A stretch of DNA of 64,000 bases from Pseudoalteromonas sp. XI10 (GCF_001469895.1 NZ_LOPY01000026.1:62001-126000), one strand, 5' to 3'. Positions 9,056-18,895 are shown, counted from the first letter of the stretch. Numbers and translations are program-made. Notes: generated by a model not told the origin, from the letters alone.

Positions 9056-11455
9056 TTAATAAAAAGAGTATTTTAAAGTAAGCGACGTTGTACGGCCGTT
9101 AATAGTACGGGCGCGGATAATGTCGTTATCTGGTACTGAGCCTTCTTCTGCTTCTGTGATACCTACGGTGTCGAACAGGTTGTTCACGTTAAGCGATAGA
9201 CTTAAGTTTTCAGACAGATTGTAACTTACAAAACCATTCACTTGTGTATAGCCATCAAACTCAAGGTCGTTACTGTCTTGTGCGTAAGCATCTGTTGTAC
9301 CAATAAAGCTTAGACCAGCAGCACCTTTATCAAAGTTGTAAGTTGCCATTAGTGAGTAAATAAGGTCAGCTTGACGACGTGGTGTATTACCGACTAACTC
9401 TGGCGATAACGCATCTTTAGCAATTTCTGCGTCCGTCCAAGTAAAGTTACCACGGAAATCCCAATCACCTACGTAGTAGGTTGATTCAACCTCAATACCT
9501 TTTGCTTCGTACTCGCGGTCAAAGAATTTTTGTGATGTTGCTTCGAAGTTTTGCTCTTCAGTCTCTGCGTAGAATGCAGTTGCAAATACTGATAGCGAAT
9601 CAAAACGTTTTTTCACACCGATTTCGTATTGGTTTACTTCATCAATTGCATCGGCTTCGGCAACCGAACCATCAGCTTCTACTTTACCGAATAGTAAGCG
9701 GTCTGCATTTGCGCGTCCGCCTTTACTTAAACGGGCAAATGTCGCAAAGCTTGGATCAATTTGGTAGTTTGCGCCAATTGAGTATGAGCTATAGTGCCAG
9801 TCATAGTTAACAATGCTTGGGTTCGCGTTATCAATACCAACAACACTTTGCTCAGGAATTGAGATAGTACCGTCGCCATTCATATCAATTGTTGATGTTA
9901 CGGCACCTGCGTAGTTACCGCGCGCTTCACCTGAATCATAGCGAGCACTTGCATCAATGCTTAAATCGCCAAACTTAGTGGCTAAGTTAATGTAAGGTGC
10001 GCGAGTTTCGTATTCTGTGTCGTAGTTACGTTGACAGCAGTTACCCCAGTAAGGTGTACCATAAGCGTACAAGCCATTATCTGAGTAGCTGTCGCCATTT
10101 GCAGCGTAAACGTCAAGTAATGCAGCGTTGTCGCCTTTTAGCTCCATAACATATGAGTTCCAAAGCCACGACATATCAATCGATTGGCTTGATGCAAAGT
10201 AACCAAACGTAACGCTAGTTTCATCAGAGAACGACTTAGTCAGCTTAAGGTCATTAACAATTGAACCCATGTCGTTTAGCGTTACATCGAATGTATGAAT
10301 ACGCATTGCTAAATCGTCATCGCCATAGGCTTCGCCTGCTGAACCACCATTAGCATAAACAAGCGATGCATCATCACCAGCAATACTAGAAGCAATAGAG
10401 CTTGCGCTTGCAACTTCAGCCGGAATAAGAGAAATGAAGTTACCGCTTACTGATGATGTTCTAAAGCGGTTTTCGATACGCCAGTCGTTTTCTAAATCAA
10501 ATGCAGCTTCAAAACCCACTGAGGTAACAACTGGGTTCATACCGTCGGTCATATCGCCTGTGCTGATTTGGTTATCACCATTTAAACGCAGAGTTTGTGT
10601 GAAAAGCGCTGAATGGGGCGTATCTGATTGCGCATCGAAACCTGGGATTGAATCGCCATCTGAGTACATAGGCATAGGTAGGTAACCTACGCTCTTATCA
10701 TCGAGGTGTTTAAAGTAAACGCGAACATAACCAGCATCAAATTCTTTAGTTAGGTTTGCCTTAATTTGGCCACCTTTATTTGATGTATAACCGGTTTCAC
10801 GTGGGCCTTCACCTTGGCGAACGAAGCCACCAATGTGATAGCGCACACTGTCGTTTAAATACGTACCATACTCAAAGTCTGTACGAATTGAATCATAATC
10901 AAGGCCTACAGTGGTCGATACACTGCCTGATTCGTTCTCACCCGTTTTTGAAATAAAGTTGATGATACCACCTGGGGCATCACTTGCTGCTGTTGATGCT
11001 GAGCCACCACGGATTGATTCAACACTTTGCACTGTTGAATCTAAGCGCATGAAAATGTCTGCGTTACCAAAGGCAATATCGCCAAACTGCATAACTGGTA
11101 AGCCATCTTCTTGTAGTTGCAAGAATTTAGCACCGCCCGATGCAACCGGTAAACCACGTACTGCGATATTTGCGTTACCTTCACCACCAGTTGATTCTGA
11201 ACGAACACCCGGGATTGTTCTAAATGCTTCTGCAGTAGAACGAGGTGTTGATACTTCAATTTCAGCTAATGTCACACTGCTAACCGATGAGCTTGATGCC
11301 ATGATGGTTGTACGGCGTGGTACACCGGTTACAACGATAGTTTCAAGGCCGCTTTTTTTAGCCTCAGGTTGTGCTTGCTCTTCTGCGTGTAAGTTTTGGC
11401 TTACTGCTAGTGCAAGCGCGCTTAATGTATAAAGGGCATGTTTGTGTGTTGTCAT
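9056..11455 (-). CDS. TonB-dependent outer-membrane receptor of sucrose-type locus
   Basis: A 799-residue outer-membrane transporter. Residues 1-24 are a signal peptide; a TonB-box-like ETIVVTG follows near residue 38; the plug occupies about 50-170 (FRTIPGVR, then SIRGGSASTAASDAPGGIINFISK); the rest is the beta-barrel ending in the aromatic signature LKYSFY. GAGG lies upstream of the ATG. It lies 152 bp downstream of an MFS permease, with its own copy of the CTTAATCGATTAAG operator in the gap, so it is likely controlled by the LacI protein at 14436. Uptake of sucrose or a related glucoside is inferred from the phosphorylase in the locus, not from the receptor itself. Confidence 0.9.
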   Translation of the reverse strand: MTTHKHALYTLSALALAVSQNLHAEEQAQPEAKKSGLETIVVTGVPRRTTIMASSSSVSSVTLAEIEVSTPRSTAEAFRTIPGVRSESTGGEGNANIAVRGLPVASGGAKFLQLQEDGLPVMQFGDIAFGNADIFMRLDSTVQSVESIRGGSASTAASDAPGGIINFISKTGENESGSVSTTVGLDYDSIRTDFEYGTYLNDSVRYHIGGFVRQGEGPRETGYTSNKGGQIKANLTKEFDAGYVRVYFKHLDDKSVGYLPMPMYSDGDSIPGFDAQSDTPHSALFTQTLRLNGDNQISTGDMTDGMNPVVTSVGFEAAFDLENDWRIENRFRTSSVSGNFISLIPAEVASASSIASSIAGDDASLVYANGGSAGEAYGDDDLAMRIHTFDVTLNDMGSIVNDLKLTKSFSDETSVTFGYFASSQSIDMSWLWNSYVMELKGDNAALLDVYAANGDSYSDNGLYAYGTPYWGNCCQRNYDTEYETRAPYINLATKFGDLSIDASARYDSGEARGNYAGAVTSTIDMNGDGTISIPEQSVVGIDNANPSIVNYDWHYSSYSIGANYQIDPSFATFARLSKGGRANADRLLFGKVEADGSVAEADAIDEVNQYEIGVKKRFDSLSVFATAFYAETEEQNFEATSQKFFDREYEAKGIEVESTYYVGDWDFRGNFTWTDAEIAKDALSPELVGNTPRRQADLIYSLMATYNFDKGAAGLSFIGTTDAYAQDSNDLEFDGYTQVNGFVSYNLSENLSLSLNVNNLFDTVGITEAEEGSVPDNDIIRARTINGRTTSLTLKYSFY

Positions 11456-11502
11456 AATGTGCCTCGTCTCAATCCCAGATGGTTTGTTGTCTAAATTGTT
11501 AT

Positions 11503-11516
11503 CTTAATCGATTAAG
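11503..11516. promoter_or_regulatory. LacI-type operator 1 of sucrose locus
   Basis: A perfect 14-bp palindrome CTTAATCGATTAAG, 48 bp upstream of the TonB receptor ATG. The same sequence recurs at 12931, and a degenerate copy at 15476. Confidence 0.8.
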
Positions 11517-11607
11517 TAAAGATAACAATAATTTTACACAGTGCAAGTCTTTTTAGCGAAAAACTTGCACAATTTATGTTCGATAATTGATTTTTAACGA
11601 TTTTTAT

Positions 11608-12828
11608 TTAGTGGCTTAATGCGCTGTGCTGCGCTAAAGCTTGCTCAGCAGGGTTTCGTAAGTAGTTATATAGCATGGCTAAAAACAGTATACATGCGAA
11701 ACCTGTTGCGAGATAAAAGCCGTAACGAATGTGGCCAAAATAGTCACTTATCACACCCATTAATAATGGGCCTGCTGCCGCAGAAAAGGCAGTAAAAAAC
11801 AAAATAACCCCAGCAACTGCACCGTGCTGTTGCACCGCAAAGCAAGAAATACCTTTTGAGTTTAAAGTTGGGTAGATCATCGACATGAATAGCCCAGATA
11901 AAGGGAGTAAGAATACAGCCCAGTCAACACCACCGAAGATTAAACCAAGATAACACAGTGCAATTCCTAAGCTTAAATACAGCATCGCCGCTTGCCAGCT
12001 GAAGTGATTTAACAGCCACACCGCTAAGAAACGCCCAGCAGCGCGTAATATGAAAAATAAAGTCAGTGCATAAGTTGCCAGTAATTGCCATGGGCCGCTG
12101 TAATCGCCAAGTAGAGTAGGCATCCATACATAAATAGCCACTTCGGTTGCAACATAAAGGGCAATCGCCAACGAAAAGCCCAGTGCATAAGGGTTTTTCA
12201 TCATACTCATGGTGGTTGCAAGAGAGGCCGGTTTGGCGTGCTCTTCAAGCTTTTTAGGTTTTGGGTAATCTGCACGCCAAGCAATTAAGGTTAAAATTAA
12301 ACATAAAACCCCAGCGATAACGTAAAGGTAGGTCCAGCTTACCTGTTGGGTGATTAAAAAGCTGACAAGGGCAGGGCCTACAATGGCGCCAACACCAAAA
12401 AAGCCTTCGACCAAATTCATGGTTTTTGTGTGCTCTAAATTGTTTTTAGAAATATCACCTAACAGCGCCAAAGCACCGGTTTTAAATAACCCAATAGCAA
12501 GACCAATACAGCTAAGTAACACTACAAATATGCTAAAACTACTGCTAACGGCGAACAGAAAACAACAAATGGTGAATATGCCGAGCCCCAGCATAATGGT
12601 TTGTTTGCGACCAAAACTGTCGGCCAAAAAACCTAGAAACAGGCCACTAAAAGCAATAAGTGCCATAGGTGCATAATGGAAAGCACTGGCTTGGGTCATG
12701 CTTAAATTAAATTCTTCGATAAGCTCAGGAATGATCATACCAACCGCATCAGAGGTCATCGCAAACATAAAAAACATCATGTATGTCAGCCATCTAATGG
12801 TTTGCAAAGGATCGTGTGTTCTATTCAT
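11608..12828 (-). CDS. MFS sugar permease of sucrose-type locus
   Basis: A 406-residue inner-membrane protein with about 12 membrane segments and the MFS loop signature FLADSFGRKQT near residues 66-76. GGGGAT sits seven bases before the ATG. It is divergent from the GH13_18 phosphorylase gene, with an operator palindrome in the shared promoter region, and precedes the TonB receptor. The expected role is proton-coupled import of the disaccharide into the cytoplasm, where the phosphorylase acts. It is not obviously a LacY/CscB-type sucrose permease, so the substrate rests on context. Confidence 0.85.
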   Translation of the reverse strand: MNRTHDPLQTIRWLTYMMFFMFAMTSDAVGMIIPELIEEFNLSMTQASAFHYAPMALIAFSGLFLGFLADSFGRKQTIMLGLGIFTICCFLFAVSSSFSIFVVLLSCIGLAIGLFKTGALALLGDISKNNLEHTKTMNLVEGFFGVGAIVGPALVSFLITQQVSWTYLYVIAGVLCLILTLIAWRADYPKPKKLEEHAKPASLATTMSMMKNPYALGFSLAIALYVATEVAIYVWMPTLLGDYSGPWQLLATYALTLFFILRAAGRFLAVWLLNHFSWQAAMLYLSLGIALCYLGLIFGGVDWAVFLLPLSGLFMSMIYPTLNSKGISCFAVQQHGAVAGVILFFTAFSAAAGPLLMGVISDYFGHIRYGFYLATGFACILFLAMLYNYLRNPAEQALAQHSALSH

Positions 12829-12930
12829 TGTTGTATCCCCACCGAAAGGTCTGCGCCTTTACTATGTATATTAGTGTATAAAAACTATAAAAACTGCTTG
12901 AATAATTTGCTGTCGTGGTTAAAGATATAT

Positions 12931-12944
12931 CTTAATCGATTAAG
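12931..12944. promoter_or_regulatory. LacI-type operator 2 of sucrose locus (divergent promoter)
   Basis: A perfect 14-bp palindrome CTTAATCGATTAAG between the divergent permease and phosphorylase genes, 22 bp before the phosphorylase ATG. It could control both directions. Confidence 0.85.
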
Positions 12945-12966
12945 TTTCAACTTGGTATTAACAATT

Positions 12967-14439
12967 ATGATCAACAATAAAGTGCAATTAATCACCTACG
13001 CAGACCGTATTACTGGTCAAGGTATTGATGAATTAAGTAATTTATTAAATGGCCCACTTAACAATGTGTTTGCAGGTGTACATTTGTTGCCATTTTATAA
13101 TCCGATTGATGGCAGTGATGCTGGCTTTGATCCTATTGATCATAGTGAAGTAGACTCGCGCCTTGGTAGCTGGGACGATATTAAAGTGCTTGGTGCAAAC
13201 TATGACCTTATGGCTGACTTAATTGTTAACCATGTTTCAGCACAATCTTTCCAATTTAAAGATGTACTTGCTAAAGGCAAGCAATCTGAATTTTGGGATT
13301 TATTTTTAACTAAAGACGATGTATTCCCAAATGGCATGTCTGAGGCTGAGCAACAAGCGATTTACCGTCCGCGTCCGGGTAGCTGCTTTACACCTATTGC
13401 GTGTGGTGATGGCCAAACCTATGATTTTTGGACCACATTTACCGATAACCAAATTGATATTAATGTGAAATCAACGGCGGGTATCGAGTATTTAAATACG
13501 GTGCTTGGCAAATTTGCTGATAATAATGTCAACATTATTCGTTTAGATGCAGCAGGCTATGCGATTAAAGAAGCTGGCACAAATTGCTTTATGTTGGATG
13601 AAACTTTTGAGTATTTAAATAAACTTTCAGCGCAAGCAAATGAAGCAGGTATGGAAACCATTGCCGAGATCCACAGCCATTTCCAAACTCAGGTTGAAGT
13701 CGCAAAGCGTGTAAATATGGTTTATGACTTTGCTTTACCTCCACTTATTTTACACAGCTTGTTTAGCAATGACGCGCAAGCTTTACTGAATTGGCTAACC
13801 ATTTCGCCGCGAAACTGTTTAACGGTACTTGATACCCATGATGGCATTGGCATCATTGACGCAGGCCCTATGGGTGATAAGCCGGGTTTATTAAACGCAG
13901 CAGAAATTGATAACTTGGTTGAAACCATTCATGAAAAGAGTGAAGGGCAAAGCCGCTTGGCAACTGGTGCAGCAGCAAGTAATGTCGATTTATATCAAGT
14001 TAACTGCACATACTACAATGCCTTGGGCGCAGATGACTTTGATTACTTATTAGCGCGTGCAATTCAGTTCTTCGCGCCAGGTATTCCACAAGTTTATTAT
14101 GGTGGCCTGTTCGCTTGTGAAAACGATATGGAATTATTGGCTCGCACCAATGTAGGTCGTGATATCAATCGCCCTTATTTAAATGCGCAAGACATTGATA
14201 CTGCGCTTGCTAAACCTGTGGTGAAAGGGTTGATTAAGCTGATTCAATTACGTAATGAGCATCCAGCATTTAACGGTGAGTTTATTGCAAAAGGTGAAGG
14301 CAGTGTGTGTCGTTTAAGCTGGCATGATGATACCAGCTCAATCGAGTTAAAAGTTGACTTTGCTAGCCGTGAAGTGATTATTGTTGATCACCGAGACGGC
14401 GAACAAAGCATTGTTAATTTGGCTGACTTTTTAGCTTAA
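12967..14439 (+). CDS. Sucrose phosphorylase family enzyme (GH13 subfamily 18)
   Basis: A 490-residue cytoplasmic enzyme that should cleave a glucoside with phosphate to give glucose 1-phosphate plus the acceptor (fructose if sucrose). The N-terminus NKVQLITYADRI is the family signature, which fixes the start at 12967 rather than an earlier in-frame ATG at 12802. Catalytic residues: nucleophile Asp194 (IIRLDAAGY), acid/base Glu234 (TIAEIHSH) and stabiliser Asp292 (LDTHDGIG). GAAASNVDLYQVN and PQVYYGG are also typical. The acceptor-shaping stretch around residues 139-156 differs from what I recall of bifidobacterial sucrose phosphorylase. Related specificities (sucrose 6'-phosphate, glucosylglycerol, glucosylglycerate) exist in this subfamily, so sucrose is likely but not proven. 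Confidence 0.88.
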   Translation: MINNKVQLITYADRITGQGIDELSNLLNGPLNNVFAGVHLLPFYNPIDGSDAGFDPIDHSEVDSRLGSWDDIKVLGANYDLMADLIVNHVSAQSFQFKDVLAKGKQSEFWDLFLTKDDVFPNGMSEAEQQAIYRPRPGSCFTPIACGDGQTYDFWTTFTDNQIDINVKSTAGIEYLNTVLGKFADNNVNIIRLDAAGYAIKEAGTNCFMLDETFEYLNKLSAQANEAGMETIAEIHSHFQTQVEVAKRVNMVYDFALPPLILHSLFSNDAQALLNWLTISPRNCLTVLDTHDGIGIIDAGPMGDKPGLLNAAEIDNLVETIHEKSEGQSRLATGAAASNVDLYQVNCTYYNALGADDFDYLLARAIQFFAPGIPQVYYGGLFACENDMELLARTNVGRDINRPYLNAQDIDTALAKPVVKGLIKLIQLRNEHPAFNGEFIAKGEGSVCRLSWHDDTSSIELKVDFASREVIIVDHRDGEQSIVNLADFLA

Positions 14440-15467
14440 CTACTTTGACCCAATTGCAGTTGATAGTCGATTTCGGCTGTTTGCTGCTCTTTCGATAGAA
14501 ACAAGGTCGCAGCAATGCGGCCTTTTTCTTCGCTATTTTGATGGACAGTTGTGAGTTTTGGCACAAATCGTTGACCTTCATCTATGCCATCAAAACCAAC
14601 AATTCTGACATCTTCAGGAATCGATAAGCCCATTTTTAATGCTTCGCGCATGGCGGCAAGGGCGATTAAATCACTCATACACAACAACACGTTTGGTCTT
14701 GGTGTGCTGCTAAGCGCTTCTTTGGCGGCAATGCTTGCATAGCGCTCACTGCTTTCTGGAATATTCCATGTTCTATCATCACCCAAGGTGATGCCAGCGT
14801 CGCTGATTGCTTGGTGATAGCCACGCAGTCGTTGATGAGCAATCGACTGACCTGCTTCAAACTCATTATGTTCGTATACTCGGCATAATACGTCGTTATC
14901 GAGTAAGCGCAGGCCTAAAATAGCAACCCGATCATCATTTTTTTGTAGTGCATGCTTGGCAATATCGAAACTGGCTTGTTGGTTATTTACGTTTACTGAG
15001 GCATCGCGACCGATGTTAAAATCAACCGTTACAACATGCTTGGCAACCTGTTTTAACTGTTCTACAAGTTGTTTATTACGAGGGCGACCATAACAAATAA
15101 AGCCATCAACAAAATCGACTACGCTATTTAGGTTATCGTTGTTACCTGAAAATAATAAAAGATTAATGCCATTTTTTTCGAGTACCGCCGATACACCGCG
15201 CATAAAGCTGCTAGCAACCGGATCTGATACCATATATTCAACGCTGTCTGGCAATACTAAAGCAACAATATTAAAGGTGCCTCGGCGTAATGATTGCGCC
15301 GCCTTGTTTGGGCCAAAATAGCCGAGCTTTTTACAGGCCGCCAAAATTTCTTCGCGGCGTGCTTTCGATAATTGATCAGGACGATTAAAGGCATTTGATA
15401 CGGTGGCATTTGAAACGCCTAACTCTTTGGCAATACTTTTTAGCGTCCAAGTTTTTGGCTTTGTCAT
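14436..15467 (-). CDS. LacI-family regulator of sucrose-type locus
   Basis: A 343-residue repressor. The N-terminal helix-turn-helix is WTLKSIAKELGVSNATVSNAFN (residues about 7-28), followed by the hinge NKAAQSLRRG and a periplasmic-binding-protein-like sensor domain (GFDGIDEGQRFVPKLTTVHQN near 285-305). Its end overlaps the convergent phosphorylase stop by four bases. An operator-like palindrome lies nine bases upstream of its ATG, which suggests autoregulation, and two perfect copies lie before the receptor and in the permease/phosphorylase region. The central CG of the palindrome fits LacI-family sites. Effector not known. Confidence 0.92.
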   Translation of the reverse strand: MTKPKTWTLKSIAKELGVSNATVSNAFNRPDQLSKARREEILAACKKLGYFGPNKAAQSLRRGTFNIVALVLPDSVEYMVSDPVASSFMRGVSAVLEKNGINLLLFSGNNDNLNSVVDFVDGFICYGRPRNKQLVEQLKQVAKHVVTVDFNIGRDASVNVNNQQASFDIAKHALQKNDDRVAILGLRLLDNDVLCRVYEHNEFEAGQSIAHQRLRGYHQAISDAGITLGDDRTWNIPESSERYASIAAKEALSSTPRPNVLLCMSDLIALAAMREALKMGLSIPEDVRIVGFDGIDEGQRFVPKLTTVHQNSEEKGRIAATLFLSKEQQTAEIDYQLQLGQSS

Positions 15468-15475
15468 TGTAGGTT

Positions 15476-15489
15476 CTTAATCGATTTAC
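15476..15489. promoter_or_regulatory. LacI-type operator 3 (degenerate), in front of the LacI gene
   Basis: CTTAATCGATTTAC keeps the left half and centre of the locus palindrome and loses part of the right half. It sits just upstream of the regulator ATG, as expected for weak autoregulation. Confidence 0.6.
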
Positions 15490-15596
15490 TTAATGGTAAA
15501 TTACCATATAAAGAGTCGAAAAAAAGTGTTTTTAGTCATAAAAATAGGCGTACCATAAAAGAATGAGTACGAGTATGAGAAAAAGGCGAATAGTGA

Positions 15597-16268
15597 GTGA
15601 TTTCTAAGTTACCAAAATGGGTTGAGATTGGCGCATTTATTTTGGCGCTGGTGGCTGGGTGTGTGAATGCGGTTGGTTTACTTAGCTTTGAGCATCAAGC
15701 GGTATCCCATTTATCAGGAACTGCAACCTTGCTTGGCGCAGATTTTATGCATGGCAATAGCCTTGATGCTTTACATTTATTAGGTGTATTACTGTCATTT
15801 TTAGTTGGGTCTGGTATTGCTGGGTTCTTGCTGCATAGTTCAGCACTTAAACTCGGTCGTCATTACGACACGGCATTATTGATTGAAGCAGGGCTTTTAC
15901 TGGGCGCACTTTGGTTATTGTTTAATGGCTCGGGTTACGGGCACTTTTTAGCCTCTGCGGCATGTGGTTTACAAAACGCCTTAGCAACAACTTACAGTGG
16001 TGCAATTGTTCGTACCACCCATGTAACGGGGATCTTCACTGATTTAGGTATTATGTTTGGTCGCGTTTTACGTGGCGAGGCGCTTGATAAACGTAAGGCT
16101 AAACTGTTTGGCCTAATCATTTTAGGGTTTATTTTTGGCGGCTTAGCAGGGGCATGGTTATTTGCAAAAATGAGCTTTGCTGCGCTTTATGTGCCAAGTG
16201 CTATTTGTATTTTACTTGCCTTGACCTATCGTGTTTATTCTCATCGCAATCCAGAACTTAATGGTTAG
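15597..16268 (+). CDS. DUF1275 (YoaK-type) membrane protein
   Basis: A 223-residue inner-membrane protein with about six hydrophobic segments. The family features AGCVNAVGLLSF near residue 20 and the conserved core LQNALATTYSGAIVRTTHVT followed by GIFTDLG (residues about 127-153) match DUF1275. No biochemical role is established for the family; a transport role is often supposed. The start is GTG at 15597 with a weak upstream AAGGCG. It is convergent with the AraC gene, with an 11-bp overlap of the coding ends. Confidence 0.8.
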   Translation: MISKLPKWVEIGAFILALVAGCVNAVGLLSFEHQAVSHLSGTATLLGADFMHGNSLDALHLLGVLLSFLVGSGIAGFLLHSSALKLGRHYDTALLIEAGLLLGALWLLFNGSGYGHFLASAACGLQNALATTYSGAIVRTTHVTGIFTDLGIMFGRVLRGEALDKRKAKLFGLIILGFIFGGLAGAWLFAKMSFAALYVPSAICILLALTYRVYSHRNPELNG

Positions 16269-17166
16269 CGATACTTTTAGGTGTTGCGCCAAAGGCTTGT
16301 TTAAACACACGGCTAAAATGGCTTGGGTTATTAAAGCCTAATTGGTAACAAACTTGGCTAATCGCCTCGCCTTTTTCGAGCAGTTTATACGCTTTTTGTA
16401 AGCGTAATTGTTGTTGCCAAAGAGCGGGCGTAACACCAAAGGCTAACTTAAATTGCTGATAAAATTTACTGCGGCTCATACAGGCTATCTTACATAACAC
16501 ATCGATATCAATATTCTCAGCAAGATGCTGTTCTATATAACTTACTACATGGCTTAATGGGGTTGCGAGCTTGCCTTGCTTACAACTTGCTATCATTAAA
16601 TCTCGGCTTTGCTGCTGTAACAGACGGGTTATGAGTTCATTGAGTGATAAATCAATTAAGTAATCGCGGTGTTGTTCATTTTCACTAAATAGGGTGATCA
16701 TTCGCTCAAGCAGTTGTTGAGTCTGCGGATTATGCTGGGCGTGCACTAACTTGGCTTGATATTGGAAAAAGTCATCCTGGGTAATTTGTTGGTTAAAATT
16801 AAGAGCATCAACTACTTGGCTTATTTTATCGGTACTGATTTCAATCGCTAAACAGGTTGTTGGCTGATTGAGAGATGCATTTGGAAAGTCGATTAGCACC
16901 CCTTGCTCTGGGGCAAGTACAAATGACTGGTTTGGTAAAAACTCTTCATGATAATCACTGTCGGCAACATGCATGATTTTTTTACCGCTGATCATGCCAC
17001 AAAATAATAATTCAGTGGAATGTAACGCCACTTTTTGGGCATCTAAATAGGTGTCGTAAATACTTAATTCGGCATGTTCGCCCGCAAAACTGACTTTATT
17101 TTCAATAAGCACATCAATACTTTGTCGTTTTTTATCTAAACTTCTGTTACTAACTGATGTGTTCAT
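16258..17166 (-). CDS. AraC-family regulator, divergent from aldehyde dehydrogenase
   Basis: A 302-residue activator. The C-terminal third carries the two helix-turn-helix motifs of the family: NIDIDVLCKIACMSRSKFYQ near 223-242 and ISQVCYQLGFNNPSHFSRVF near 270-290. The N-terminal 180 residues are a sensor region with AraC-binding-like character. GAGG precedes the ATG. It is divergent from the aldehyde dehydrogenase, with a 21-bp-spaced direct repeat TCTGGAC in the gap that could be its binding site. Regulation of that gene is inferred. Confidence 0.9.
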   Translation of the reverse strand: MNTSVSNRSLDKKRQSIDVLIENKVSFAGEHAELSIYDTYLDAQKVALHSTELLFCGMISGKKIMHVADSDYHEEFLPNQSFVLAPEQGVLIDFPNASLNQPTTCLAIEISTDKISQVVDALNFNQQITQDDFFQYQAKLVHAQHNPQTQQLLERMITLFSENEQHRDYLIDLSLNELITRLLQQQSRDLMIASCKQGKLATPLSHVVSYIEQHLAENIDIDVLCKIACMSRSKFYQQFKLAFGVTPALWQQQLRLQKAYKLLEKGEAISQVCYQLGFNNPSHFSRVFKQAFGATPKSIANH

Positions 17167-17190
17167 TGTTGCCTCGCAGTCTTCCTAAAT

Positions 17191-17219
17191 TCTGGACAAA
17201 TAGTCAAAAAGTCTGGACT
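17191..17219. promoter_or_regulatory. Direct repeats TCTGGAC, candidate AraC-type operator
   Basis: TCTGGACA (17191-17198) and TCTGGACT (17212-17219) start 21 bp apart, two helical turns. The flanks also match partly, giving two related 21-bp units, the usual form of AraC-family sites. Confidence 0.55.
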
Positions 17220-17343
17220 AGGAATCAAGTGTGTTTTCAGTAACTGAGCTAACTTCAATTGTTAGCGGTTCATTAAACAATAACCTACCGCATAATTTAG
17301 TCAATGCTAAATAAAACACAACAATTTGAAGAGAGAACACATT

Positions 17344-18864
17344 ATGATTTATGCAAATCCAGGTAGTGAAGGCGCAAAAGTTAACTTTAAAGCGCAGTAT
17401 GAGAATTATATTGGTGGCCAGTGGGTTGCCCCTGTAAAGGGAGAATACTTTGAAAACATTAGCCCAGTAAACGGTAAGGTGTTTTGTAAAGTACCTCGTT
17501 CATCAAAAGAAGATATCGAACTGGCACTTGATAAAGCCCACGATGCGAAAGCGGCATGGGGAACAACGTCGGTCACCGAGCGTAGCAATATCTTATTAAA
17601 AATTGCCGATCGTATTGAACAAAACTTAGAAATGCTGGCAGTGGCCGAAACCTGGGATAACGGTAAAGCAATTCGTGAAACACTTGCGGCAGATGTGCCT
17701 TTAGCGGCTGATCATTTTCGTTATTTCGCAGGTTGTGTGCGCGCGCAAGAAGGCTCAATCGGTGAGATAGACGAAACCACGGTGGCCTATCATTTTCATG
17801 AGCCACTAGGTGTAGTAGGGCAAATTATTCCTTGGAACTTTCCATTGTTGATGGCTGCGTGGAAACTTGCACCAGCCCTAGCTGCGGGTAACTGTATTGT
17901 TTTAAAACCGGCTGAACAAACGCCTACGTCTATATTAGTGCTGCTTGAAGTGATTGGTGACTTATTGCCTGCAGGTGTTCTAAATGTGGTAAATGGCTAT
18001 GGTAAAGAAGCGGGCGAAGCGCTGGCAACCAGTACTCGAATCGCGAAGATTGCCTTTACTGGTTCAACGCCAGTGGGTTCACATATCTTAAAATGTGCTG
18101 CTGATAATATTATTCCTTCGACGGTCGAGCTAGGTGGTAAATCACCAAATATCTTCTTCAACGATGTAATGGAAAAAGACGATGAATTTTTGAGTAAAGC
18201 GATTGAAGGAGCCGTACTTGCGTACTTTAACCAAGGTGAAGTGTGTACGTGTCCATCGCGTTTATTTATTCAAGAAGATATTTACGAGCAATTTATTGAG
18301 CGTGTTCTTGCCCGAACTTTACAAATTAAACGGGGTAACCCACTTGATACTGAAACCATGGTGGGTGCTCAAGCATCACAAGCTCAGTTTGATAAGATTC
18401 TAAGCTACATCGAAATTGGTAAAAAAGAAGGGGCCGAAGTCCTCGCTGGCGGCGAAGTGGAGCAACTGTCTGATGAGTTTAACGGCGGTTACTACATTCA
18501 ACCAACACTATTAAAAGGCACTAACGACATGCGCGTGTTCCAAGAAGAGATTTTTGGGCCGGTAATTTCAATGTCGACTTTTAAAGATGAAGACGAAGCA
18601 TTAGCCCTTGCTAATAGCTCAGAATTTGGTTTAGGTGCTGGTGTGTGGAGTCGAAACATGAACCGTGCTTATCACTTTGGTCGTAAGATTGAAGCGGGCC
18701 GTGTTTGGACTAACTGCTACCATATGTACCCAGCACACGCTGCGTTTGGCGGCTATAAAAAGTCAGGTATAGGCCGCGAAACACATAAACTCGCCCTTGA
18801 TCATTACCAACAAACTAAAAACCTATTAGTAAGTTACAGTGAGAATCCACTGGGCTTCTTTTAA
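17344..18864 (+). CDS. NAD-dependent aldehyde dehydrogenase (AldB/ExaC type)
   Basis: Oxidises an aliphatic aldehyde, probably acetaldehyde, to the acid. The 506-residue length and the N-terminus [12 protein letters not shown] fit the AldB/ExaC/AcoD branch. Key residues from the ATG at 17344: Asn165 (IIPWNFP), Glu262 ([11 protein letters not shown]) and nucleophile Cys301 ([12 protein letters not shown]). An upstream TTG at 17326 is in frame, but the ATG is the better start by homology. No alcohol dehydrogenase lies beside it; its partner is the divergent AraC regulator. Substrate range is inferred from the branch only. Confidence 0.92.
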   Translation: MIYANPGSEGAKVNFKAQYENYIGGQWVAPVKGEYFENISPVNGKVFCKVPRSSKEDIELALDKAHDAKAAWGTTSVTERSNILLKIADRIEQNLEMLAVAETWDNGKAIRETLAADVPLAADHFRYFAGCVRAQEGSIGEIDETTVAYHFHEPLGVVGQIIPWNFPLLMAAWKLAPALAAGNCIVLKPAEQTPTSILVLLEVIGDLLPAGVLNVVNGYGKEAGEALATSTRIAKIAFTGSTPVGSHILKCAADNIIPSTVELGGKSPNIFFNDVMEKDDEFLSKAIEGAVLAYFNQGEVCTCPSRLFIQEDIYEQFIERVLARTLQIKRGNPLDTETMVGAQASQAQFDKILSYIEIGKKEGAEVLAGGEVEQLSDEFNGGYYIQPTLLKGTNDMRVFQEEIFGPVISMSTFKDEDEALALANSSEFGLGAGVWSRNMNRAYHFGRKIEAGRVWTNCYHMYPAHAAFGGYKKSGIGRETHKLALDHYQQTKNLLVSYSENPLGFF

Positions 18865-18895
18865 AAGCAATTTCTTATTGTTGTCGAAACTACCC

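Noticed and set aside
10911..11432. A 173-residue open frame on the plus strand
   Set aside because: It is antisense to the signal and plug region of a clear TonB receptor, has no ribosome site or family likeness, and is a by-product of codon bias.
12802..12966. N-terminal extension of the GH13_18 phosphorylase
   Set aside because: The extra 55 residues cover the operator and the divergent promoter, overlap the permease start, and the family N-terminus begins at 12967.
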